From Erythrobacter ani (GTDB lineage Bacteria > Pseudomonadota > Alphaproteobacteria > Sphingomonadales > Sphingomonadaceae), in contig NZ_JAGSPB010000002.1 in the NCBI RefSeq assembly GCF_019204025.1, forward strand, positions 868,001 to 932,000: a stretch of 64,000 nucleotides of DNA, written 5' to 3'. Positions within the stretch are counted from its first letter, which is position 1. Each line of letters opens with the position of its first letter. The translations under genes were made by a program, and so were the position numbers. Under the pieces are notes generated by a model, which was not told the DNA's origin, did not search any database, and worked only from the letters and a program-made list of their open reading frames with translations. Below are positions 49,681-58,389 of the stretch, in pieces.

Positions 49681-51450
49681 TCAGCCATCCGCCGCTGCGG
49701 ACGAGGTGCGAAGCTTGGGCTTTTCCGTCAGTCCGCCATCTCGCTCCAGTTTCTCGCGGAATTCATCGCGCTTTTCGTGGATGGAGGCGATCACAGGTCC
49801 CATTGCCACGCCGATGTCGACCAGAACGGCTTCGGATAGCTGCAATGAGCTTTCTAGATTTTCGGGTACGGCGTGGCTGGCGCCGGCACGGTACAGCGAT
49901 GCAGCATGGTCGGTGTCGCGCGCACGGGCGACGATCAGCAATTCGGAATGTTCGCCGCGCAATTTTGAAACGAGGCGCTGTGCCAGGACAGGCTCGTCCA
50001 TGGTGAGCACCAATGCGGGGGCATTCTCAATACCGAGATTGTTCAGTGCATCGCCGCGCGCGGCGTCACCGAATGTCGCCCGATATCCGCCGCGCTTCGC
50101 TCGGTCTATGATGTCCGGATCGGAATCCAAAATGATATAGGCCTGGTCATGCGCCTGGAGCATATCGGCCACGAGCCGCCCAACGCGGCCGCCGCCGACT
50201 ATGATGGTTCGGGCTTCGTGCTCATCCTCTTCGGGGAGCTCTGGTGTCGGCTCGACTCTCCGGGCGATTGACCTGCCAAGCTTGGCGAGGAGCGGGGTAA
50301 TGGTGAGGCCAATTGCCGTGACGATCTGCCAGAACTGAGCCGTTTCGCTGTCGATAACCAGCGCGCTCGTGGCGGCGGCGAGAACGATAAGCGTCGTTTC
50401 GCTGGGGCTGGCCATGAGCACCCCCGTTTCCGCAGCGGTGCTGCGCCGCGCCCCCATCATTTTGAGCAGTGAGCCGGTCACAATCGCCTTGAAAGAAAGC
50501 ACGCCGACGACGGCGAGCGCGATGTTGGTCCAGTCCCCAATGATTGTCAGGATATTGATGCTCATCCCGATCGTGATCAGGAAAATACCGAGCGCGAGGC
50601 CTTTGAACGGCTGCATGATGCTCTCGACCTCGGTGTGATACTCGGTCTCGGCGATCAGCAGCCCGGCGATCAGCGCTCCGACGATCGGCGACAACCCGGT
50701 TGCGGCGGTCGCCAGGCTCGCTCCAATGACCACCAGCAGGGACGCAGCGAGGAACAATTCGGGGCTCTTTGTACGGGCCGCCTGCGAAAACAGGCGCGGC
50801 AGGGCGAACCGGCCGATGACCAGCAGCAGCAGGATGACAAGGCCGCCTTGCCACAGCGTATCGGTCAGCGCGGTCCAGCCTTCTCCATCAGCATTCGGCG
50901 CGAGGGCACCCAGGATGAAGATGATCGGGACGATCATGATGTCCTCGAACAGGAGCATCGACAGCGCTGCTCGACCTACCGGCGACTTGGTGCCCGAAAT
51001 AGGCAGCACGATCGCGGTCGACGAGAATGCGAGCGCAAACCCCAGCGCCAGCGCCGACGTCGTTTCCATGCCGCTGTAATATCCGAAAAAGGCGGCGGAA
51101 ATGCTGCCGATTATCAGCAGTTCGAGCGAACCGAGGCCGAACACCAGCCTGCGCAGCTGCCACAGCCGGTTGAATGAAAGCTCTAGCCCGATCGCAAATA
51201 GAAGCAGGATGATCCCGAAATCGGCGAAGGGTTGCAATCGCTCAGGATCGGATATTGTGATGTACTGAAGCCAGGGTATCTCCCGCACGAGCGTGCCGAG
51301 ACCGAATGGCCCGACGAGCACGCCGATCAGGATGAAACCGATGATTGGCGTGATCCGAAACCGGGCGAACACGGGAATGACGATACCGGCCGCGCCCAGA
51401 ATCACGAGCGCGTCCTGCATTACCGGGGACATTGAGAGTTCGCCTGCCAT
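49681..51450 (-). CDS. CPA2-family cation:proton antiporter with RCK domain
   Basis: 589 aa. About twelve to thirteen hydrophobic helices of the KefB/KefC type, including LFAIGLELSF and the AFSSTAIVLPI segment, are followed by a cytoplasmic RCK/TrkA-N domain with RTIIVGGGRVGRLVADM and a C-terminal helical tail. It probably exchanges K+ or Na+ for protons, gated by a nucleotide on the RCK domain. Glutathione-gated Kef function cannot be claimed without the ancillary subunit. Confidence 0.92.
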   Translation of the reverse strand: MAGELSMSPVMQDALVILGAAGIVIPVFARFRITPIIGFILIGVLVGPFGLGTLVREIPWLQYITISDPERLQPFADFGIILLLFAIGLELSFNRLWQLRRLVFGLGSLELLIIGSISAAFFGYYSGMETTSALALGFALAFSSTAIVLPISGTKSPVGRAALSMLLFEDIMIVPIIFILGALAPNADGEGWTALTDTLWQGGLVILLLLVIGRFALPRLFSQAARTKSPELFLAASLLVVIGASLATAATGLSPIVGALIAGLLIAETEYHTEVESIMQPFKGLALGIFLITIGMSINILTIIGDWTNIALAVVGVLSFKAIVTGSLLKMMGARRSTAAETGVLMASPSETTLIVLAAATSALVIDSETAQFWQIVTAIGLTITPLLAKLGRSIARRVEPTPELPEEDEHEARTIIVGGGRVGRLVADMLQAHDQAYIILDSDPDIIDRAKRGGYRATFGDAARGDALNNLGIENAPALVLTMDEPVLAQRLVSKLRGEHSELLIVARARDTDHAASLYRAGASHAVPENLESSLQLSEAVLVDIGVAMGPVIASIHEKRDEFREKLERDGGLTEKPKLRTSSAAADG

Positions 51451-51481
51451 AATGCTGGCTTACCCTGCGTACTTCACCGTG

Positions 51482-53131
51482 TCATCCGCCACCGGGCGAA
51501 TGTGGACCGATTGGTCGGGCAGCGCCGTCTTGATCGTCGGCGGGAAGACCGAGCGGGTCCGATATATTGCCCACGCGCTTGTCCCACTCGATCCGATAAA
51601 GGTCGAATCTGCGGTCATGGAGGTTCTGCACCGTTCCTTCCGCGCGGGCCCAGCTGAGGTCGGCGAGGTTGACGTCGCTTATCGTCAGCGTCTCGACATT
51701 CTCGGAAGCCTCCGCCGCGATTCCGTCGCGCGCGAACGGAAAGTCGCACGGTGTCAGAATGCAGCTTTGCGCATACTGGATATCCATATTCGCGACATTG
51801 GGCAGGTTGCCGACATTGCCGCTCATCACGACATAGCACTGGTTCTCGATCGCGCGGGCCTGTGCGCAATAGCGCACACGCATATAGCCCTGGCGGCTGT
51901 CCGTGCAGAACGGGACGAAGATAATCCGCGCGCCTTCATCCACCAATCGGCGAGCAAGTTCCGGGAATTCGCTATCGTAGCAGATGAGCACGCCGATGGG
52001 TCCGCAATCGGTTGGGATCGCGTCGATGCTGTCGCCGCCCTTAATGTTCCACCAATACGCTTCGTTCGGAGTGGGGTGGATCTTCTCTTGAGCGTGGATC
52101 GATCCGTCGCGCAGGCAGACATAAGCGACATTGTGGATGTCGCCATCGGGCATACGGGTGGGGTGCGATCCACCGATGATGTTGATGTTGTAGCTGAGCG
52201 CCATTTCAGACAGACGCTTGCGAATGCGAGGAGTGTATTTGCTCAGCAGTTCGATGGACTCGAGCGGGCTCTGTTCCTCCTCCTCTGCGCTAAGCAGCAT
52301 CAGCGTGAAGAGCTCCGGAAAGACGATGAAGTCGCTTTCGTAGTCGGCCGCAACATCGACGAAGTATTCCACCTGCTTCATGAACTCGTCGAAGTCGGCC
52401 ACAGCGCGCGCTTGCAATTGGCAGGTTGCGATCCGCACGCTCTCCACGTCCCGAGGCAGGCGGTGCTTGGGAGGAGAATCCACGTCGACATACGGGTTCC
52501 GCCAAATCATTCGCACCGCGTACGCCTTGGATTGCTTATCCTCGGGCAGATAGTCGGCGAGGATGCCGTGCGGCTCAAACCCATTGGCGAGCTGGAAGCG
52601 CAGGACGGGGTCGTGGATCTTGGTGTCGATCACCTTTTGCAGGTATTCCTCGGGCGTTTCGGCGCGATTGGTCTTGCGTCGCATCGCCTTTGCGAGACCC
52701 GGCATCCGCCCGCCGAACACGATCCCTTTCAGATCAAGTCGTTCTGCTAGTGCGCGGCGCTCTTCATAGAGCCTGCGCCCAAGCCGTGTACCGCGAACGC
52801 CCGGATCGACACACATTTCATAGCCATAAAGCCAATCGCCTGTCGGATCGTGGCGTGAACCAAAACCGTTGCCTGTCACCTCGTCCCAGGTGTGATCGCC
52901 GAGCGCGACATTCTCATCAAGCCGCATCGAAGCGCAATAACCGACGAGCTTCCCATCGAGCTTCGCAATGAAGCAGCCATCTGCGTAATTGTTGATCTGC
53001 CCGCGAATTTCGCCCTGTGTATATGCGGGGAGGTCAGCATAGGCGCGGCGAACCAGATCGCCGATGGCGCGCACATCTTTGAGCTTCGCCTGGCGTATCT
53101 CAAGCCGGGCCTTGGGGCGAGGTTCGGTCAT
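51482..53131 (-). CDS. GNAT acetyltransferase fused to carbon-nitrogen hydrolase
   Basis: 549 aa. Residues about 10-215 form a GNAT-type domain (MCVDPGVRGTRLGRRLYEER is the acetyl-CoA loop). Residues about 230-530 form a nitrilase-superfamily domain with the full triad: E273 (FPELFT), K350 (EKIHPTPNE) and C384 (ICYDSEFPE). Such fusions occur in many bacteria with unknown substrate. The ATG is followed upstream by the icd terminator, so it has its own promoter in the 53132-53156 region or reads through. Confidence 0.92.
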   Translation of the reverse strand: MTEPRPKARLEIRQAKLKDVRAIGDLVRRAYADLPAYTQGEIRGQINNYADGCFIAKLDGKLVGYCASMRLDENVALGDHTWDEVTGNGFGSRHDPTGDWLYGYEMCVDPGVRGTRLGRRLYEERRALAERLDLKGIVFGGRMPGLAKAMRRKTNRAETPEEYLQKVIDTKIHDPVLRFQLANGFEPHGILADYLPEDKQSKAYAVRMIWRNPYVDVDSPPKHRLPRDVESVRIATCQLQARAVADFDEFMKQVEYFVDVAADYESDFIVFPELFTLMLLSAEEEEQSPLESIELLSKYTPRIRKRLSEMALSYNINIIGGSHPTRMPDGDIHNVAYVCLRDGSIHAQEKIHPTPNEAYWWNIKGGDSIDAIPTDCGPIGVLICYDSEFPELARRLVDEGARIIFVPFCTDSRQGYMRVRYCAQARAIENQCYVVMSGNVGNLPNVANMDIQYAQSCILTPCDFPFARDGIAAEASENVETLTISDVNLADLSWARAEGTVQNLHDRRFDLYRIEWDKRVGNISDPLGLPADDQDGAARPIGPHSPGGG

Positions 53132-53156
53132 GTCGGGGTATGTCCCTGTTCAGATG

Positions 53157-53189
53157 AAAAGGGCGGCCCTCCCAATGGAAAGGCCGCCC
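53157..53189 (-). terminator. Terminator of icd
   Basis: GGGCGGCC (53161-53168) and GGCCGCCC (53182-53189) form a perfect 8-bp stem. Read on the minus strand it is followed by TTTTC. It lies 39 bp after the icd stop. Confidence 0.8.
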
Positions 53190-53227
53190 TCCTGTTACGC
53201 TGGAAAAATGTGCTGGTTCCGAACGGA

Positions 53228-54448
53228 TCAGGACCAGTTCTCCATCTCTGTCTCGAGGTTTTTGACGATCGATTCGAAAAACTGCTCGGTCGTCTGCCAG
53301 TTCTGGCCCGGCCCGATGAGGAGGGCGAGATCCTTTGTCATCTGGCCCCTTTCGACCGTCTCGATGCAGACGCGCTCAAGCGTTTCAGCGAACTTCACGA
53401 CATCGGGCGTCCCATCGAATTTCCCACGATACATGAGGCCGCGTGTCCATGCGAAGATCGATGCGATTGGGTTTGTCGAGGTCGCTTTGCCTTGCTGGTG
53501 CTGGCGGTAATGGCGGGTAACCGTGCCGTGTGCGGCTTCAGCTTCGACCGTCTTTCCATCCGGCGTCATCAGGACGGAAGTCATCAGGCCGAGCGAACCA
53601 AAGCCCTGCGCGACGGTATCAGACTGAACGTCGCCATCGTAGTTCTTACAGGCCCAAACGAACTTGCCGCTCCATTTCAGCGCGGAGGCGACCATGTCGT
53701 CGATCAGACGGTGCTCATAGGTGATACCCGCTTCGTCGAACTTTTCCTTGAACTCGTTCTCGAACACCTCTTCGAACAAGTCTTTGAACCGGCCATCATA
53801 CTTCTTCATGATGGTGTTCTTGGTCGAAAGGTAGACCGGCCATTTGCGGTCGAGACCGTAATTCATCGATGCACGAGCGAAGGCGCGGATCGAATCGTCC
53901 AGATTGTACATCGCCATGGCGACGCCCGAGCTTTCGAACTCGAACACGTCGATGTCGATGTTCTTCCCGTCTTCGCCTTCGAAAACGAGACGAAGCTTAC
54001 CCGGGCCTGGGATCAGCGTATCCTTAGCGCGATATTGATCGCCAAAGGCGTGGCGACCCACCACGATCGGGTCGGTCCAGCCGGGTACGAGCCGCGGAAC
54101 GTTGTCGATGACGATCGGTTCGCGGAATACGACTCCGCCCAGGATGTTGCGAATCGTGCCGTTCGGGCTGACCCACATCTTCTTAAGGCCGAATTCCTCA
54201 ACGCGCGCCTCATCGGGAGTGATGGTCGCACATTTGACGCCCACGCCGTGCTCTTTGATCGCATTCGCCGCATCGACGGTGATCTGGTCGTCGGTTTCGT
54301 CGCGCTTTTCAATCGAGAGATCGTAATACTTCAGATCGATATCAAGATAAGGCAGGATCAGGCGCTCACGGATCCATTGCCAGATGATCTTGGTCATCTC
54401 ATCGCCGTCAAGCTCGACGACGGGGTTTGCTACTTTGATTTTTTGCAT
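53228..54448 (-). CDS. icd: NADP-dependent isocitrate dehydrogenase, type II
   Basis: 406 aa. It belongs to the subfamily shared by alphaproteobacteria and eukaryotes: [11 protein letters not shown] near the start, SPNGTIRN isocitrate-binding serine motif, and metal-binding [12 protein letters not shown] region. It makes 2-oxoglutarate and NADPH, feeding OdhA from the first part of the window. Monocistronic, with a strong terminator. Confidence 0.97.
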   Translation of the reverse strand: MQKIKVANPVVELDGDEMTKIIWQWIRERLILPYLDIDLKYYDLSIEKRDETDDQITVDAANAIKEHGVGVKCATITPDEARVEEFGLKKMWVSPNGTIRNILGGVVFREPIVIDNVPRLVPGWTDPIVVGRHAFGDQYRAKDTLIPGPGKLRLVFEGEDGKNIDIDVFEFESSGVAMAMYNLDDSIRAFARASMNYGLDRKWPVYLSTKNTIMKKYDGRFKDLFEEVFENEFKEKFDEAGITYEHRLIDDMVASALKWSGKFVWACKNYDGDVQSDTVAQGFGSLGLMTSVLMTPDGKTVEAEAAHGTVTRHYRQHQQGKATSTNPIASIFAWTRGLMYRGKFDGTPDVVKFAETLERVCIETVERGQMTKDLALLIGPGQNWQTTEQFFESIVKNLETEMENWS

Positions 54449-54591
54449 GGCTCGCGCCTCATCCCTTCTGGACTAGGTGTGTTCGGTCGGATGTCTGATT
54501 GATCCTTCCCGCGCGCTCTAGCAGAGGTGGGCTGGCATTCAAGATAGACATGGCGCGCATCGTCAATCGGTCACATAATTTGCGCCGCGGC

Positions 54592-55287
54592 TCAGAAGGG
54601 CAGAAGCTCCTCGATGAGTGCTGGTGGCGTTTCAAGCGCGATACTTTCCTTCCGCGCGATGAATGGAGTTTCGCGAACATGCAGGTCATCTAGAGCGCAA
54701 TCGAGCATGAACTGTGCCAGGTCAGCGCGGCGCGTACGGAGTTTGCCCGCGGGAAGGTCGTCAAGAGACACCTCGAAATCGCCCGTATGCGCGCGGTTGA
54801 GGAGCCAGCCGGGGCGAACGGCGGTCCAATCGATGTCGTCGCAGACTCGCAGTACCCGCTCCATCTCACCCATTTGCCGGAAAATCCGATCGAGCGGCGC
54901 GGTGGCGGCCTTGAACCATAGCGGCACGGTAGCCTTCGGATCGGCAAATGCAGCGGAGATGGTGACCAGCCTGCTGACGCCGGTTTTGCGCATCGCTTTG
55001 ACGATCTGCACTGCGCCCTCGGTATAAAGTGGCGGCGGATTGATAAGAGTTTGCGGGTCACGGCCGAGCCCGACAGCCGAGATCACGCAGTCCGCGCCAT
55101 CCATCAGGGAAGCTAGATCGCCTTCGATCAGGTCGCCTTTGCGCTGTTCGAACCGTTCGTGGTCGCAAAAATCGGAGGGCCATTCGCGTTCTGCGCCGCG
55201 CACTGAATGGCCGCGTTCCAAAGCTTGATCGAGAACATGACGACCGGTGTCCCCGGTCGCGCCGAAAAGAAGTATTTTCTTGGTCAT
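54592..55287 (-). CDS. NAD(P)-binding atypical SDR
   Basis: 231 aa. GATGDTGRHV (9-18) is the NAD(P) motif of atypical SDRs such as the NAD(P)H-binding NmrA/YwnB group. CVISAVGLG and ISAAFAD follow as the next strands. The classical Tyr-x3-Lys is not evident, so it may be a reductase with a different mechanism or a redox sensor. Substrate unknown. Confidence 0.82.
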   Translation of the reverse strand: MTKKILLFGATGDTGRHVLDQALERGHSVRGAEREWPSDFCDHERFEQRKGDLIEGDLASLMDGADCVISAVGLGRDPQTLINPPPLYTEGAVQIVKAMRKTGVSRLVTISAAFADPKATVPLWFKAATAPLDRIFRQMGEMERVLRVCDDIDWTAVRPGWLLNRAHTGDFEVSLDDLPAGKLRTRRADLAQFMLDCALDDLHVRETPFIARKESIALETPPALIEELLPF

Positions 55288-55391
55288 GCGAGCCTAACGG
55301 ACGAGGCGAGCCGAGGTGCCTGAACCGAGCCGGGAATATGTTTGAAATCGGAGGCCGCGCCGAAATCCGGGGCCCGTTCAGTCCGTTTCGA

Positions 55392-55466
55392 TGGTGGGCG
55401 TAGGAAGAGTTGAACTTCCGACCCCTGCAATGTCAATACAGTGCTCTACCACTGAGCTATACGCCC
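55392..55466 (-). tRNA. tRNA-Val (GAC)
   Basis: The minus strand folds as a full cloverleaf: acceptor GGGCGTA/TACGCCC, D-stem GCTC/GAGC, anticodon stem CTGTA/TGCAG with loop TTGACAT (anticodon GAC), T-stem GGAAG/CTTCC with TTCAACT loop. The discriminator is A and the CCA end is encoded (55392-55394). 75 nt with CCA. Confidence 0.97.
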
Positions 55467-55567
55467 GCACCATCGATATCACCGTCCATTTGCTGAACGG
55501 GAGCGGCCCATTAGCGCGCCGCTGAAAACAGTGCAAGAGCTAAGCGCGCCTGAAGCTGAATGCCGGA

Positions 55568-55957
55568 TCAGAGAGAGGCTTCGCGCTGTTCTTCGAACAC
55601 GCGTTCGACCTCAAGCACAAGGTCGCGAAGGTGAAACGGCTTCGAAAGCACTTTGGCGTGCGGCTGTTCGCGGCTTGCGCGCAGTGACACGGCTGCGAAT
55701 CCAGTAATGAACATGACCTTCGTGCGCGGTGAAATCTCGGCACAGCGCTGCGCCAGTTCAATCCCGTCCATTTCCGGCATCACTATGTCGGACAATAGCA
55801 GGTCGAATTCCTCCGATTCGAGCAGCGGGATCGCTTCGGTTCCGCGATCGACCGAAGACACATCGTATCCGGCCTTGCTAAGCGCCCGCTCAAGGTAAAC
55901 GCGCATTGCCTCTTCGTCCTCTGCCAGAAGGATTCGCGGATTGGGCTTTTTCGTCAT
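55568..55957 (-). CDS. cpdR: Single-domain response regulator CpdR
   Basis: 129 aa, one receiver domain without output domain. Acidic pocket E13/D14 (LLAEDEEAMRVYL), phospho-acceptor D57 (LLLSDIVMPEMDG) and K in AKVLSKPFHLRDL are present. The overall sequence is that of CpdR, which, when unphosphorylated, brings ClpXP to its substrates at the pole. It receives phosphate from CckA through ChpT; cckA lies 10 kb away on the other strand. Confidence 0.92.
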   Translation of the reverse strand: MTKKPNPRILLAEDEEAMRVYLERALSKAGYDVSSVDRGTEAIPLLESEEFDLLLSDIVMPEMDGIELAQRCAEISPRTKVMFITGFAAVSLRASREQPHAKVLSKPFHLRDLVLEVERVFEEQREASL

Positions 55958-56158
55958 GCGAGGCGCATTAGCAGCACGAACTTAAGAAATCGTACCATTC
56001 GAGGCTGGTGATCGATTTTGAGACGCTCGAGGAATTTATGCCGAAAAGAGACAGTTAATCACGGATCCATGCATGGCGTGCTGCCGGATCGTCCATGTGC
56101 GTCACCTATTCTAAATCGCCTTTGACACCCGGGAATAAAGCAGGCAGCAAATGCCGCA

Positions 56159-57187
56159 ATGGACAGCCCCGATCATTCAAATGCCGTGCAATCGAAGGCG
56201 CTTGAAAACGCGCGTTTCAAGCGTGTCGGTCTTGAGCGCGAGCTTCGGAGCAGACGCGGCGGGGCGGTTTCGGGCACCTCGTCCGACGGGCTGTTCGGCC
56301 CCGCCTTCACACATGTAGCGCCCATTTCGATGCCACTGCCTGTCTTGATCGCAGTGCCGCATGCAGGCCGCGTCTATCCTTCTGAAACGTTGGCGCAAAT
56401 GCGCGACCCTCAACTCAGCCAATTGCGCCTAGAAGACCGATACGTAGACAGGTTGGCTGTTGAGATCGCCAAAGCTACCGGAACCGGCCTCGTCGTCGCT
56501 CATGCACCGCGTGCGATGATCGATCTCAACCGGGCGCATGACGACGTGGATTGGGACATGATCAGCGGTCCGAGGCGCCGGCCGGACGACAGAATGCCAG
56601 TCGCGGCAGGAATGAACCATCGGGCCCGAAGCGGTCTGGGATTGGTTCCGCGCCGCCTGCCAGGGTTCGGCGATATCTGGCGTGAGAAGTTATCGCGTGA
56701 TGAGCTCGACCGGCGGGTCGACCGCATTCATCGGCCCTACCACGCTTTTCTTTCGAGTGAACTCGAGCGTATTCGATCCGAGTGGGGCGCTGCGTTGTTA
56801 ATCGACCTCCATTCGATGCCGCCGCTTCGCCGCCACAATGAACAACACGTACCGCCGCAGATTGTTCTGGGCGATCGTTTCGGCGCTTCATGTCAGCACA
56901 GCCTGATCGCCAGCTCGGTGCGCTACCTTGAGCAGAACGGCTGCCCGGTTGCGCATAATCGGCCGTATTCGGGCGGCTACGTACTCGATCGCCATGGTGC
57001 GCCATCTCGAGGGATCCATGCAGTGCAGATCGAAATATGCAGGGCCGCGTACCTCGATGAGTGGTTTTCCGAGCCGAGCGATGCGTTGCCCGCTCTGGCA
57101 CAGAAATTGGCCGGACTTGTGCGGGAACTGGGTGCCGAGGTTGCGCACTTGGCAGCTAATGGTCAGACCGCGCAAGCTGCCGAATAG
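56159..57187 (+). CDS. N-formylglutamate amidohydrolase family protein
   Basis: 342 aa. Family blocks: LIAVPHAGRVYP, MIDLNRAHDDVDW, LLIDLHSMPP, GDRFGASC, NRPYSGGY and a final VQIEICRAAYLDE. The enzymes release formate from N-formylglutamate (histidine degradation) or act on related amides. No hut genes are nearby, so the substrate may differ. The first 50 residues are less conserved-looking, so a later start is possible. Confidence 0.85.
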   Translation: MDSPDHSNAVQSKALENARFKRVGLERELRSRRGGAVSGTSSDGLFGPAFTHVAPISMPLPVLIAVPHAGRVYPSETLAQMRDPQLSQLRLEDRYVDRLAVEIAKATGTGLVVAHAPRAMIDLNRAHDDVDWDMISGPRRRPDDRMPVAAGMNHRARSGLGLVPRRLPGFGDIWREKLSRDELDRRVDRIHRPYHAFLSSELERIRSEWGAALLIDLHSMPPLRRHNEQHVPPQIVLGDRFGASCQHSLIASSVRYLEQNGCPVAHNRPYSGGYVLDRHGAPSRGIHAVQIEICRAAYLDEWFSEPSDALPALAQKLAGLVRELGAEVAHLAANGQTAQAAE

Positions 57188-57234
57188 CAGGCCGTCGACC
57201 GCAGAACGGTCCGCTCGAACCTTCGACAAATATG

Positions 57235-57271
57235 AAAAAACCACCTCGCGCGGCATATGCGCACGAGGTGG
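57235..57271 (-). terminator. Hairpin with T6 tail downstream of sapC
   Basis: CCACCTCG (57241-57248) pairs with CGAGGTGG (57264-57271). Read on the minus strand the stem is followed by TTTTTTC. It lies 171 bp after the sapC stop, close behind the convergent amidohydrolase gene, and is the most classical terminator of the gap. Confidence 0.7.
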
Positions 57272-57348
57272 CCAAGGTTCAGGGAAGACTCCGCCTTCTC
57301 GGCGTAGTCGCAGACGACTGATGAGGGGGGTCGCCGTCTGCAATCCTA

Positions 57349-57394
57349 AAATAAGATCGCGGTGCGAAACCTTCAAGAGGTCTCGCGCCGCGAT
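57349..57394 (-). terminator. Large hairpin directly after sapC
   Basis: The region 57356-57371 pairs with 57379-57394 over 16 positions, with one G-U pair and one mismatch, around a TTCAAGA loop. On the minus strand it is followed by CTTATTTTAGG. It lies 47 bp after the sapC stop. Confidence 0.65.
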
Positions 57395-57441
57395 TACAGT
57401 TCAACCGATTCTGTGAAACCGGAAGCGATCAGGCCTGATGT

Positions 57442-58227
57442 CTAGTTGACCGTTTCGGTTTTCGCGTCGGATGTGACGATCTTGCCCTGCTCCGACTGAC
57501 GCTCGAAAAGGGTCCGCATCAGGTTCATCGAGAAGAGATGCGCGTGGATCAGCATGTTCATGCCGTTCTTGTTCAGGGCTTCGACCGTTTCGGCCGAAAG
57601 CTCGCGAAGCTTGTTTTCATCGACCATGCGGAAGCCGCGATAAACGAAGGGTTTGTCCGGCATGTCATTGCGCGTGATCGCGATTTCACCGTCCATGAGG
57701 AGGTCCAGCTTTTTAAGTTCTTCCAGAAACGCCTTTGTGCGCTGGCCGGATTCTTCGAACTTGCGGCAGAATTCGAGCACGCTCTTGGTGTATTCCGTCG
57801 CTTCGCCGTTTTCGAACAGGATATTGCCCTCGTCACGCTTCCCAACGACGCCAGCACTCGGATCGAAACAGAGCGACATGTCGTCGCTGTCTTGCTTCAG
57901 TTTTGCGAGCAGGAATGGATAGCGGCGGATGTAAGCCGGAATGTAGATGCGGCTGATCAACTTACCATCGTCGCCGATGAAAGTGTTGACGCCTTCATTC
58001 AGACCCATCAGCGCGATCGGCAGCGGGTTGTCGCCAGCGGTAAACACAATCGGGTAATCACGCTGGGCATCGACGAATTCGTCGACCGTCAGCGGGATGG
58101 CATGTGTGCTGGCGAGAAAGTCTGCATTCTCGAACGCGCCGACTTTCCAATCGCTGTGATCGCGGCTGTTGAGGGGAAGCAGGTCGTTGTAAAACAGCGG
58201 AAGTTGCGGCTGCGGCGCGCTGGCCAT
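57442..58227 (-). CDS. sapC: SapC family protein
   Basis: 261 aa without signal peptide. It matches the SapC family by the opening (PLFYNDLLPLNSRDHSDW), the ALMGLNEGVNTFI and RIYIPAYIRRYPFLL blocks, and the C-terminal RGFRMVDENKLREL. In Campylobacter SapC is linked to S-layer export; in sphingomonads the family is common and often near TonB receptors or halogenases, with no settled function. Two terminator-like hairpins follow it. Confidence 0.9.
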   Translation of the reverse strand: MASAPQPQLPLFYNDLLPLNSRDHSDWKVGAFENADFLASTHAIPLTVDEFVDAQRDYPIVFTAGDNPLPIALMGLNEGVNTFIGDDGKLISRIYIPAYIRRYPFLLAKLKQDSDDMSLCFDPSAGVVGKRDEGNILFENGEATEYTKSVLEFCRKFEESGQRTKAFLEELKKLDLLMDGEIAITRNDMPDKPFVYRGFRMVDENKLRELSAETVEALNKNGMNMLIHAHLFSMNLMRTLFERQSEQGKIVTSDAKTETVN

Positions 58228-58389
58228 GAATCGTCTCCGGAAATATTGGAATGAAGTCTAGCGATGCGGCCGTAGAGCATTTCTCTCCGGCCATTCGTCG
58301 CGCGCTTTAGGCGACGATGCGGCGCTGTGCAAGCTATCGGCGGCGAGGTGTGCCTTCAGCACAGTTTTCGCGCTGCGTGGCGGCGAGAA

